Part shown: positions 26,214-33,958 of the stretch, piece after piece | How positions within the stretch are numbered: the first letter of the stretch is position 1 | Layout: each line of letters starts with the position of its first letter | Origin: CAZAPG01 sp964486935 | GTDB lineage: Bacteria; Chloroflexota; Anaerolineae; 4572-78; J111 | Direction: 5' to 3' | Assembly (NCBI GenBank): GCA_964486935.1 | Contig: CAZAPG010000001.1 | Coordinates: 62,001 to 126,000, forward strand | Length of the DNA stretch: 64,000 nt | Program-made: the position numbers and the translations under genes | Notes under the pieces: generated by a model | Told to the model about the DNA's origin: nothing | The model's database searches: none | What the model saw: the letters and a program-made list of their open reading frames with translations, nothing else

Positions 26214-27171
26214 AACTTCTTGTCAAAAATGCCTCTACTTCCTTTGCTGTTGGCAGGGCCGGAATAACCCCCTGCTTTGTTGCCGTTAGCGCGCCGACGG
26301 CGTTGGCGTAACGGAGGGCCTGCTCCAGTTGGTCGGCGGTTAGATGGTTGCGCCAGGGAGTATCGGCCACAAGCCGAATGAGCAGCCCGGCGGTGAAGGC
26401 ATCGCCGCAGCCAATTGAGTCAACCGTTTTGACGCTAAAACCGGGAACATGCCGGCTGTGGCGGCCGGTGTTAAAAAAGCTGCCTGCCGGCCCCAGCGTG
26501 ACCACGCACACTTCCGGCCCGTGTTCCAGCAACACGTGGCTGCCGGCCTCCAGGTCCTGGCTGCCGGAGAGTAGCACCAATTCGTCTTGATTAACTTTTA
26601 CCAGATGGGCCTGGGGCAGTAAGGTCATAATCATCTTGTAAGCCTCATTGGCGTTGGGCCACAGGCTGGGCCGGTAGTTTACGTCAAAAGAGATGAGCGC
26701 CCCGGCCTGGCGGGCGCGCCGGACGGCTTCGATGGTGGCGCTGCGGCTGGGTTCGTTAATCAGGCTGATGGAGCCAAAGTGAAAGGCTTTGGCCTGATCC
26801 AGCAAATTGTCATCCAGTTCGTTGGGCCGGAGCAGCATGTCTGCGCCGGGGTTGCGGTAAAAGACAAATTCCGGGGTATGCTCGTCAACCAGAGCGATAA
26901 AAACCAGGGTGGTGCGAGCTTCCGGGTCAACCCGCATCCCCCGGGTTTCAACCTGCTCGGCGGCCAGCGTGTCAACCAAAAACCGGCCAAAGGCGTCGTC
27001 GCCCACTTTGCCAATGAAGGCGCTCTGCGCGCCCAGCCGGGCCGCGGCCACGGCCACATTAGCCGGCGCGCCGCCGGGCTTGGGGTAAAAGGCCGACACC
27101 TCGACCAGCCGCCGCCCGATTTCAGCGGGGAACATATCAATGAGCAGTTCGCCCAGGGTTACGATGTCCAT
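26212..27171 (-). CDS. PfkB-family carbohydrate kinase (fructokinase-like)
   Basis: 319 residues. N-terminal GELLIDMFP and GGAPANVAVAAARLG are the substrate-side PfkB signature; C-terminal DSIGCGDAFTAGLL is the anion-hole and catalytic-base signature, with Cys where Ala is usual. The length and pattern are closest to fructokinases and related ketose kinases. It lies 91 bp on either side from its isomerase and transketolase neighbours, so it probably phosphorylates a sugar of the same pathway. Confidence 0.88.
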   Translation of the reverse strand: MDIVTLGELLIDMFPAEIGRRLVEVSAFYPKPGGAPANVAVAAARLGAQSAFIGKVGDDAFGRFLVDTLAAEQVETRGMRVDPEARTTLVFIALVDEHTPEFVFYRNPGADMLLRPNELDDNLLDQAKAFHFGSISLINEPSRSATIEAVRRARQAGALISFDVNYRPSLWPNANEAYKMIMTLLPQAHLVKVNQDELVLLSGSQDLEAGSHVLLEHGPEVCVVTLGPAGSFFNTGRHSRHVPGFSVKTVDSIGCGDAFTAGLLIRLVADTPWRNHLTADQLEQALRYANAVGALTATKQGVIPALPTAKEVEAFLTRS

Positions 27172-27196
27172 TGGTTGTTCCTTACAGGCAGTTAGT

Positions 27197-27210
27197 GGTA
27201 AATGGTAAAT
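27197..27210. repeat. Two perfect heptamers GGTAAAT
   Basis: Direct pair in the gap between the PfkB and isomerase genes. Opposite-sense units (ACCATTT, TACTACC) lie at about 27239-27270, so the two sides could pair. Confidence 0.6.
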
Positions 27211-27262
27211 AGAGATTAAAATGACTTTTTCAACTGATGACCATTTACCAGCACACTAATTA

Positions 27263-28243
27263 CTACCTTCCGCCCAACATTTGCCGCATGAGTTGCGAAA
27301 TCTTCACAGCGTTGGAGGTTTGGAAGCAATGGCGCAGTTCATTGCGGTCGATGCGGCCCAGCAGCTCGCGGGCAAAGTGCAGGTTGCGGACGCTTTCGGC
27401 CACAATTTGCTCCGGCGGTTCGCGGTAGGGGAACAGGTCCAGGCCGTACCAGCCATCGTAGCCCCACTCCTCCAGCCAGAACATGGCTTCGACGGTTTCC
27501 CACAGGTTGACTGTGCCGACGATGATGTCATCGTCAAACAGTTTCCAGTTGTCGTTCCAGTGGGTGTGGAATAGTTTGCCGTAGCGGCAGGCCAGAGCAA
27601 TGGACTCGGCCAGGTTCTCTTTCATAATGAAGGCGTGGCCCATATCAATGTTAATGCCCAGGTTGGGCCGGTTAAGCTCGTTGATGACGGTCATGCAGTG
27701 GCCGATGGTCGGCAGCAGAATGTGGGTGCGCGGCTCAAAGGCTTTGTATTCCAGCACAATTTTTTGTTGCGGGTTGTGGTCGGCCCACTCGGCCAGACCT
27801 TCAACCAGGTCGTCCAGCCGCCGGCGGTGGTCAATTTGAAACGGGTAATCGTAGCCGTCTTGGGCGGGCCAGTAGACCATAATTTCGGCTTGCATGTATT
27901 GGGCAATATCGGTGGTGCGTTTGGCCAGGTCGATGGCTTCGCGGCGCAGTTTGGGGTCGGGGTTGCTGAACTGGCCGTATTTCCAGCGAGGGTCAATCCA
28001 CAGATGGGGGCAAAATTGAACAATCTTCATGCCCAAATCGTCGGCCAGAGCCTTGAGCGGCTTGTAGGTGTCATCCGTCACTTCCGAGGGATAGTGCATC
28101 TCCAGCCCGCTGATGCCCTCGATGGAGGCGGCCAGCCTGAACCGCTCTTCGATGGTTTTGTCGGGCCGGTAGCCCTGCTTCACAAAGCGGTCGCTGGTAG
28201 CGCCCAAAAACCAGATACCGGCAGCAATTTTTAGGTCTGACAT
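27263..28243 (-). CDS. Xylose-isomerase-superfamily sugar isomerase (rhamnose-isomerase-like metal site)
   Basis: TIM barrel of 326 residues from the ATG at 28243, which is preceded by GAGGAGG; an in-frame ATG 24 bp upstream is weaker. It aligns with XylA at EYKAFEPRTHILLPTIGH, but the metal-1 ligands read E165, D200, H218 and D259, the Glu-Asp-His-Asp set of L-rhamnose isomerase rather than XylA. Metal-2 residues H203, D227 and D229 are present. It is probably an aldose-ketose isomerase for the sugar degraded by this locus; D-apiose is one candidate from context. Confidence 0.8.
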   Translation of the reverse strand: MSDLKIAAGIWFLGATSDRFVKQGYRPDKTIEERFRLAASIEGISGLEMHYPSEVTDDTYKPLKALADDLGMKIVQFCPHLWIDPRWKYGQFSNPDPKLRREAIDLAKRTTDIAQYMQAEIMVYWPAQDGYDYPFQIDHRRRLDDLVEGLAEWADHNPQQKIVLEYKAFEPRTHILLPTIGHCMTVINELNRPNLGINIDMGHAFIMKENLAESIALACRYGKLFHTHWNDNWKLFDDDIIVGTVNLWETVEAMFWLEEWGYDGWYGLDLFPYREPPEQIVAESVRNLHFARELLGRIDRNELRHCFQTSNAVKISQLMRQMLGGR

Positions 28244-28289
28244 TGGGTCCCTCCTCGATAAATTCAATTATTGTGGGTAGTTCTATGCT

Positions 28290-28333
28290 ACGGACTACGC
28301 ACTACGTAACGTGATTCGTAGCGCGTAGTCCGT
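28290..28333. repeat. Heptamer hairpin (TACGNNN units, inverted)
   Basis: Perfect arms ACGGACTACGC (28290-28300) and GCGTAGTCCGT (28323-28333), with further TACG/CGTA pairing inside. It lies between the GntR gene and the isomerase gene. Confidence 0.75.
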
Positions 28334-28377
28334 GGTGCGTGTTTTCATTACCCGTAGCTCGGAAAGAAAATTGTCTC

Positions 28378-29109
28378 TCAATCCTTCAACTCGTTGTACA
28401 ATGTGTACCTGTCCCCCCGGTGGTACAGCCGCAAAAACTCAATCGGCACCCCCTGGTCGGAGTAGGAGACGCGCTCGATAAACAGCAGAGCCGATTTGGC
28501 GGGAATGGATAGCTTTTGGGCAACCTTGTTAGGAGCCAAGATGGCTTTGATGGTTTGTTTGGCCCGCACCAGCCGAATGCCGTAAGCCTGCTCCAGCGCC
28601 TCGCGAAGCGACGTTTGCGCGTAGTCGCCGTTCAAAATAGCAGGGCAAAGCTGATGAACCAGGTACGACTCCTCGATGCTCATCGGTTCGCCGTCGGCCT
28701 GGCGCAGACGCTCCAGCCGGGCCAGTTCGTCGCCCGGTTTAATTCGCAGCCTGTCGGCAATTTCTTGGGATGCGGCAACCAATTCCGCCGACAGGATTTC
28801 GGTGCCGGGGGTAAAACCCCGCTGACGCATATCCTCGGTAAAGCTGATAATGCGGGTCAAAGTTTGCTCTACCGTGGGGTGAGCCACAAATGTGCCCCGG
28901 CCTCGCTGTCGATAAATCAAGCCATCGTTGACCAGCGCATCCAGCGCCTGCCGCACGGTAATGCGGCTGACTCCGTATTGCTCAATCAACTCCGATTCCG
29001 GCGGCAGCAAGTCGCCCGGCTGCCAGGTTCCATCGGTGATGTGGCTGCGCAAAATTTCGTAAAGCTGATGGTAAAATGGTAGCTTGCTGTCTCGAACAAT
29101 GGTGTTCAT
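28378..29109 (-). CDS. GntR-family transcriptional regulator with UTRA domain (HutC subfamily)
   Basis: 243 residues. The N-terminal winged helix shows YEILRSHITDGTWQPGDLLP, then YGVSRITVRQALDAL and RGRGTFVA. The C-terminal UTRA domain (about 90-235) shows RLERLRQADGEPMSIEESYL and LLFIERVSY. It would bind a sugar or sugar phosphate. It is divergent from the FGGY kinase and upstream of the isomerase-transketolase genes, so it probably controls both. A 22-bp palindrome lies in the divergent promoter region. Confidence 0.9.
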   Translation of the reverse strand: MNTIVRDSKLPFYHQLYEILRSHITDGTWQPGDLLPPESELIEQYGVSRITVRQALDALVNDGLIYRQRGRGTFVAHPTVEQTLTRIISFTEDMRQRGFTPGTEILSAELVAASQEIADRLRIKPGDELARLERLRQADGEPMSIEESYLVHQLCPAILNGDYAQTSLREALEQAYGIRLVRAKQTIKAILAPNKVAQKLSIPAKSALLFIERVSYSDQGVPIEFLRLYHRGDRYTLYNELKD

Positions 29110-29118
29110 GGTAGATGA

Positions 29119-29132
29119 TTGGCAATTGGCAA
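29119..29132. repeat. Two perfect heptamers TTGGCAA
   Basis: Direct pair immediately upstream of the GntR start codon. Confidence 0.6.
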
Positions 29133-29172
29133 ATTAGAGCCACCGCATAGAAAATTGGGGATGAAATAATTA

Positions 29173-29194
29173 AATATTATAACATTATAATATT
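29173..29194. promoter_or_regulatory. AT-rich palindrome, candidate GntR operator
   Basis: Perfect arms AATATTATAA (29173-29182) and TTATAATATT (29185-29194) with 2 bp between. It lies in the divergent region between the regulator and the kinase. AT-rich perfect palindromes are common GntR/HutC sites, but part of it may also serve as -10 sequence for the regulator gene. Confidence 0.5.
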
Positions 29195-29220
29195 ATATGC
29201 TAAAAATTTTTGTAAGCAAA

Positions 29221-29249
29221 TTCACACGGCCCCAAAATGCAATTATAAT
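29221..29249 (+). promoter_or_regulatory. Predicted promoter of the FGGY kinase gene
   Basis: TTCACA (29221-29226), 17-bp spacer, TATAAT (29244-29249). Good match in sequence and spacing, 30 bp before the start codon. Confidence 0.75.
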
Positions 29250-29279
29250 GAGGCTGATTTCAGTTTGTGAGGAGGATCA

Positions 29280-30779
29280 ATGTCGAAAAAATTTGTGCTG
29301 GCCAGCGACCTTGGCTCCGGCGGTTGCAAAACTGTTATTTTGAATGAGTTGGGGCAGGTGGTAGCCAGCGCCGGTGCCGAATATCCCACCCTCTACCCTC
29401 ATCCCGGCTGGGTAGAGCAGAACCCCGATGACTGGTGGACGGCATTTGTAAATACCACCCACCGCGTGCTGGCCCAATCGGGTTTGCCGGCTGAGGCTGT
29501 TGCCGCCATCGGGCTGGTCGGCGTGACCCACAACACGGTGCTGCTTGACCGGCAGGACCGGCCTGCGCGTAACTGCATTTTGACTTTTGACAGCCGCAGC
29601 CAGGCCCAATGCCGCCAGATTTTGGACAGGTGGGGTGATGCCGTCTTCCAACAGACCCTCAACGGCGTGTCGCCATTATGGACATGGCCGCAATTGTTGT
29701 GGGTCAAACAAAACGAACCCCAGGTATGGCAATCTGTGCGGCGTATTCTGTTTCAAAAGGATTACGTGCGCCACCGGCTGGCCCCGGCCTATATCACCGA
29801 CTCGATTGACGCGGCGGGTACGCTGCTCTTTAATCCCGTTACCGAAAAATGGATACCTGAGTTTTGCGCCGATTTGGGGCTGGCAGACAGCGCCCTGCCG
29901 CAAATTGTCAAACCATTGACCAGGGTGGCCCAGGTCAGCCGGGCAGCGGCAGAAGAAACCGGGCTGGCAATGGGGACCCCGGTAATTGCCGGCACCACCG
30001 ATACCGTGGCCGAAGTGTTTGGCTCTGGACTGCTAGAACCGGGGCAGGGTATGGTCAAGCTGGCCAGCGTGGGGCGGCTGGCGGTGGTTGCGCCGGAGCC
30101 GGTACGTCACCCCAAGATTCTCAATTATCGACACGTGCTGGAGGGGCTGTGGTATCCCGGCAGCGGCACTAAATCGGCGGCGACTGTGCCGCGCTGGCTG
30201 CGCGATAATTTGTGGCAACAGCCATCATTTGAAGCGATGGATAAGGCGGCGGCCAACATTTTACCCGGCAGCGAGGGCTTGTTGTTTCAGCCGCACTTGC
30301 TGGGCGAGTGGGCGCCCTATTGGGATGACAATTTGCGGGCCAATTTTATTGGCGCGACCATGCGCCATACTCAGGCTCACTTTACGCGGGCTGCGCTGGA
30401 GGGGGTTGCCTTTGCCCTGCGTGATGCCATTGAAGGGCTGGCTAAGATTGGATTGCATTATCGGGCCTACCGGCTGATTGGGGGCGGGGCCAAAAGCCAT
30501 CTTTGGGCGCAAATTGTGTGCGACGTGCTGGGGCACGAGATTGTGATTCCTAAAGAGCAAGATGCGGCCTATGGGGCGGCGCTCATTACCGGCGCTGCGG
30601 CCGGGTTGTTCGACATGTCGCCGGAGAGTATCCGGCCACTTATTCAAATTGAACGGCATCTTCAGCCAAATCTAGCGACGCGCGCCGTTTATAATGAACT
30701 GTTTGGGTTGTATCAGGCAGCAGAAGCAGGGCTGCGAGAGGTGGCCCATCGCCTGAGCGCCTTTGAGCAATCGCCCTAA
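29280..30779 (+). CDS. FGGY-family carbohydrate kinase (second, non-identical to XylB)
   Basis: 499 residues with both FGGY domains: ASDLGSGGCKTVIL at the N-terminus, GTTDTVAEVFGSG with the catalytic aspartate, and YRLIGGGAKSHLW in the C-terminal domain. The XylB substrate loop TGQMHG is replaced by VGVTHNTVLL, and the WNDQRT segment by TFDSRSQ. A different ketose is therefore likely. GAGGAGG precedes the ATG. The gene is divergent from the GntR regulator. Candidates are apulose or another pentulose; the ligand is not proven. Confidence 0.88.
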   Translation: MSKKFVLASDLGSGGCKTVILNELGQVVASAGAEYPTLYPHPGWVEQNPDDWWTAFVNTTHRVLAQSGLPAEAVAAIGLVGVTHNTVLLDRQDRPARNCILTFDSRSQAQCRQILDRWGDAVFQQTLNGVSPLWTWPQLLWVKQNEPQVWQSVRRILFQKDYVRHRLAPAYITDSIDAAGTLLFNPVTEKWIPEFCADLGLADSALPQIVKPLTRVAQVSRAAAEETGLAMGTPVIAGTTDTVAEVFGSGLLEPGQGMVKLASVGRLAVVAPEPVRHPKILNYRHVLEGLWYPGSGTKSAATVPRWLRDNLWQQPSFEAMDKAAANILPGSEGLLFQPHLLGEWAPYWDDNLRANFIGATMRHTQAHFTRAALEGVAFALRDAIEGLAKIGLHYRAYRLIGGGAKSHLWAQIVCDVLGHEIVIPKEQDAAYGAALITGAAAGLFDMSPESIRPLIQIERHLQPNLATRAVYNELFGLYQAAEAGLREVAHRLSAFEQSP

Positions 30780-30822
30780 TTTCCGGGCAAGAGGCACTGA
30801 AGGGGAGTCGTCTAAATTAAAA

Positions 30823-30852
30823 AGACCGCGCCCGGTTATTTGAACGCGGTCT
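30823..30852 (-). terminator. Rho-independent terminator after dps
   Basis: Arms AGACCGCG (30823-30830) and CGCGGTCT (30845-30852). On the minus strand the hairpin is followed by TTTTAATTT. It may also stop readthrough from the convergent kinase gene. Confidence 0.75.
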
Positions 30853-30869
30853 ATCTGGCGTGGACTTAA

Positions 30870-31415
30870 TTATTGCCGGGCAAACTGGGCGGCCATTGGC
30901 TCGGGCATACCGGCTTTTTGGCCGTTATTATGAACCGGTTCGCCTTCGATGAAGGCGCGCAGCATCCAGGCCATCTCCTGGTGCTCTTGCATCAGGCCAA
31001 TTAGCAAATCTTCTGTAGCGGTGTCGTTGTAACGGTCGGCGCAAATCTTGGCGTCTTCTCTAAGGTTGCGCACCATTGTTTCGTGGTCGCTAACAATATT
31101 AAAGACCATCGTTCGCGCATCAGGATATTCTTTGGGCTTTTCCTGCAAGCGAGCTTGTTCGCTGAACTCGGTTAAGGTGCCGATGGCCTTGCCGCCGTGG
31201 GCGCGGGCGCGCTCGGCAATTTCGTCAGCCTTTTGCTTAATGGCGTTGTATTGCTCTTCAAACATTTGGTGCAGGGCAAAAAACTGCGCTCCGACGACAT
31301 TCCAGTGATAATTGCGAAGTTTGGCGTACAAAATATGCTCGTCGGCCAAAACTGTGTTGAGCAGGTTGATTACACCTTGCTGTTGTTTTTCTGTAAATCC
31401 AAGTTTGGGCGTCAT
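30870..31415 (-). CDS. dps: Dps-family DNA-protection/ferritin-like protein
   Basis: 181 residues. The ferritin-like four-helix bundle carries the ferroxidase motif at YHWNVVGAQFFALHQMFEEQYNAI read in two parts: HWNVVG with the histidine, and FEEQYNAIKQKADEIAER with the acidic residues. Dps cages store iron and shield DNA from peroxide. It stands alone with its own terminator. Confidence 0.92.
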   Translation of the reverse strand: MTPKLGFTEKQQQGVINLLNTVLADEHILYAKLRNYHWNVVGAQFFALHQMFEEQYNAIKQKADEIAERARAHGGKAIGTLTEFSEQARLQEKPKEYPDARTMVFNIVSDHETMVRNLREDAKICADRYNDTATEDLLIGLMQEHQEMAWMLRAFIEGEPVHNNGQKAGMPEPMAAQFARQ

Positions 31416-31476
31416 ATTTGTTACTCCTTTATTAGTAATAACCTTCTATAGCTCATTTTAAAGGAGATAGACCGTC

Positions 31477-31611
31477 ATGACCACGCCAATTCAGGCGATA
31501 TTCAATGACAAACCAGGGCGATATTCCATCACTCTGTTGGTTCGATTCTGGCCGAACCGGTCGCCCAACCGGGTGATGGGGTTGATTGGCCTGCGCCACA
31601 ACTTTGCGTAA
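31477..31611 (+). CDS. Possible small protein upstream of trmL
   Basis: Reading frame of 44 residues beginning with ATG and preceded by AAAGGAG at a spacing of about 9-10 nt. It ends 12 bp before trmL. The sequence is basic and Pro/Asn-containing with no recognised motif. It might be a leader peptide or chance. Only the ribosome binding site and position support it. Confidence 0.3.
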   Translation: MTTPIQAIFNDKPGRYSITLLVRFWPNRSPNRVMGLIGLRHNFA

Positions 31612-31623
31612 AATAGGGGCGCT

Positions 31624-32094
31624 ATGTTTACTGTGGTTTTAGTTGAGCCTCAAATTCCGCAGAATGCGGGCAACATTGCCCGTCTGTGCGCCGCCGCCGA
31701 TATGCAGATGGTGATTGTGGGTCAACCGGGCTTTAAATTAAGTAATCGCTATCTGAAAAGGGCCGGCCTGGATTACTGGGAGTTTGTCAGAATCCGGCAC
31801 ATCCCTGACGTGCAGGCGTTTCTGGCCCAGTTAGATATGAACCGCGCCCATTTGCTGACTACCAAGGTCAGGCGTCCCTACACTAAAATTCAACCGCAGC
31901 CGGACGACCACTTTCTCTTTGGCCCGGAAACCGCCGGGCTGCCGGAGTGGCTGCTCAAAGCTTATCCCGACCGCTGCGCCACCATCCCTATGAAAAATCC
32001 CAACGTGCGCAGCCTGAATCTGGCTACCAGCGTTGGGATTGTGATGTACCACATGCTATCGCTGTTTGATTTTGAACTGTGGGAGTCGCCCTAG
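31624..32094 (+). CDS. trmL: TrmL, tRNA (cytidine/uridine-34 2'-O)-methyltransferase
   Basis: SPOUT methyltransferase of 156 residues, normal length. It begins FTVVLVEPQIPQNAGNIARL and shows the knot motifs LFGPETAGLP and IPMKNPNVRSLNLATSVGI. It methylates the wobble ribose of tRNA-Leu isoacceptors in other bacteria. Its stop overlaps the stop of the convergent secreted-protein gene by 4 bp. Confidence 0.92.
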   Translation: MFTVVLVEPQIPQNAGNIARLCAAADMQMVIVGQPGFKLSNRYLKRAGLDYWEFVRIRHIPDVQAFLAQLDMNRAHLLTTKVRRPYTKIQPQPDDHFLFGPETAGLPEWLLKAYPDRCATIPMKNPNVRSLNLATSVGIVMYHMLSLFDFELWESP

Positions 32095-33800
32095 CTTTTC
32101 GTAATCACCGGCAAAAAGGTTTTGGCTGGCCCGCTGCCAATGCTTACTTCATCTACAAAAATATTGGCCGGCCCGCCGTTGTTGATAAAATTGACTCCCA
32201 CCGGGCCGCTGTAACCTGCGCCCAGCCCCGATTCAAGCGTAAAGTGACTCCACGCCGCAGAGGCCGGAATTGTAACGCTTTTTACAATGCCGCCGGTCCC
32301 TAAAAATTCAACGGTAAATGACACGTCGCTTCTGTACCAAAACGAGAGCAGCGGCCGGTCCATACCCGTAACCGTATTGGTTTGAGACACGCCCACGGTA
32401 TTTGAAATCAACAGGCTGCGCTGTCCGGTGTGTTTATCTGCGGTTGACGCGCCAACTGCCGGGCCGTTGCTGCTGTTCCAGTTTGCCAGGTCGGTCTCAA
32501 AATCGTTGTTTGTAATACCCTGGGCCGGGCCGGTGGGGCGCAGCGTAATATCGAGCTGGCCCACGCCACCGGGCGGCACGTTGACCGTGACCGCCGGCGG
32601 GGCGACAAGTCCATTATGATTACCGGCCACAATCTCAAAATTGCCGTCCGCGCCGGTGGGCAGGGCGTAGCTGCCATCGTTAAGGCTGGTAGTGCTGGTA
32701 GCCGCCCCGCTCACCGAAACCGTAACGCCGCTTTGCCCCAGCCCGGCGTGGTTGGCTACGCGCCCCGCCACGGCCTGACCAATGGTCAGGCTTTTTTCGA
32801 CCCACAGGCCGGGCATGGCCGTGGTAATTGGGCTGCCGTTGGGCGCTTCCTGCATCCAGGGGCGCACCCGAAAGGTGTAGATTTTGCCGGCCTGCGCGTT
32901 CAGGGTGTAACCGGTGTTTTGGCCGCTGCCGCTACTGTGGGTTTGGATGGTGTGCCAGACGCCCGCTGCATTGTCTTTATATTCCACATCATAGCCCCAC
33001 AAATTCCAGAAGCCATCGGCAATGACGGCGCTCCAGCTTACATTAACCGAACCCGGCGCAGATTGAGCCGGCAAATTTAGCGAGGCTACTGGGGCCAGTT
33101 CAAACTTGAAGTTGTCAATGTAGCCGGTATTCAAATGGGCCGCGCCCACATCGTCGGCGGTATTGTGAACCTGAATGAATACGGTTGCCTGGGTGGCCGC
33201 ACTGGTGACGGCCAGCGCCGGGCTGGTCCAGGCGTTGTCGGTGCTGTCCCAATCGCTCCAGATGACGTTGCCGCTGCTGTAATCAACGCCGCCGGTGGGG
33301 TCTATCCCAACACGTTTGCGGATTTTGGTATGGTCTGTTTCGCCGCCGGACCCCTTCCAAAATGAAACAACCTTGCCGCCAAAAGCGTACGCCTGCCCGT
33401 TAGTTACGGGCACGGTTTGATACAACACAAAATTGTATCGCCGCCGCGAGGCAAAGGCCTGGGCATACGTTCCTTCCAGCCGATAGTTGAGGTACGGCAC
33501 GCCAAAGGTGGCGGTTAGGAACTGGCCAAAGGTGTCGCTATCCATAAAATGCAGGCCATCTTCATCAATAACCTGCACATTCCAGCCCTGGCCAATTTTT
33601 TCGGGAAAGCCGCGCCAATTTTCGCCGTTGTAGCTTTGGTAGGCTTCAAAATTGCCGTTAGCCAGCAAATTGACGGCCAGCGCCAGCGGCGGCGCAGCCA
33701 GCAGCGCAATGAGTCCCCCCAGACTCACGGCCATCATAAAGCGAACTATTTGATTTTTTTGAAACACATTTTTCCCCTGACGCTGAAGTTGTCTCATCAA
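32091..33800 (-). CDS. Secreted multidomain protein (jelly-roll, FN3-like, CarboxypepD_reg-like)
   Basis: 569 residues. A signal peptide or membrane anchor spans about 20-42. After it come a carbohydrate-binding-like beta region (LLANGNFEAYQSYNGENWRG), a fibronectin-type-III-like domain around 240-335 (SAPGSVNVSWSAVIADGFW), a carboxypeptidase-regulatory-like domain around 345-430 (GRVANHAGLGQSGVTVSVSG), and a C-terminal beta-sandwich starting ITNNDFETDLANWNSS. No catalytic residues were recognised; it is probably a surface adhesion or sugar-binding protein. Confidence 0.78.
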   Translation of the reverse strand: MMRQLQRQGKNVFQKNQIVRFMMAVSLGGLIALLAAPPLALAVNLLANGNFEAYQSYNGENWRGFPEKIGQGWNVQVIDEDGLHFMDSDTFGQFLTATFGVPYLNYRLEGTYAQAFASRRRYNFVLYQTVPVTNGQAYAFGGKVVSFWKGSGGETDHTKIRKRVGIDPTGGVDYSSGNVIWSDWDSTDNAWTSPALAVTSAATQATVFIQVHNTADDVGAAHLNTGYIDNFKFELAPVASLNLPAQSAPGSVNVSWSAVIADGFWNLWGYDVEYKDNAAGVWHTIQTHSSGSGQNTGYTLNAQAGKIYTFRVRPWMQEAPNGSPITTAMPGLWVEKSLTIGQAVAGRVANHAGLGQSGVTVSVSGAATSTTSLNDGSYALPTGADGNFEIVAGNHNGLVAPPAVTVNVPPGGVGQLDITLRPTGPAQGITNNDFETDLANWNSSNGPAVGASTADKHTGQRSLLISNTVGVSQTNTVTGMDRPLLSFWYRSDVSFTVEFLGTGGIVKSVTIPASAAWSHFTLESGLGAGYSGPVGVNFINNGGPANIFVDEVSIGSGPAKTFLPVITKS

Positions 33801-33875
33801 TCTTAACTAACTTCAACAACAGAAACAATGGGACTTCTTTACTTTGAGGCATAGGTCATTAGTCCCAAATAAAAA

Positions 33876-33895
33876 ACCACCGATGCGCCGGTGGT
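33876..33895 (-). terminator. Rho-independent terminator after rimO
   Basis: Arms ACCACCG (33876-33882) and CGGTGGT (33889-33895). On the minus strand a T-run follows (As at 33871-33876 on the plus strand). Confidence 0.82.
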
Positions 33896-33958
33896 CTGGT
33901 TATTGATTGCCCAGCATAGGGATGCTGGCCCCGGGAATAATATGGGGAGGGTAATATA

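Noticed and set aside
28378..29109. GntR protein as regulator of the xylose operon
   Set aside because: The matched palindromes tie xylA to the ROK repressor; the GntR gene borders the other sugar locus.
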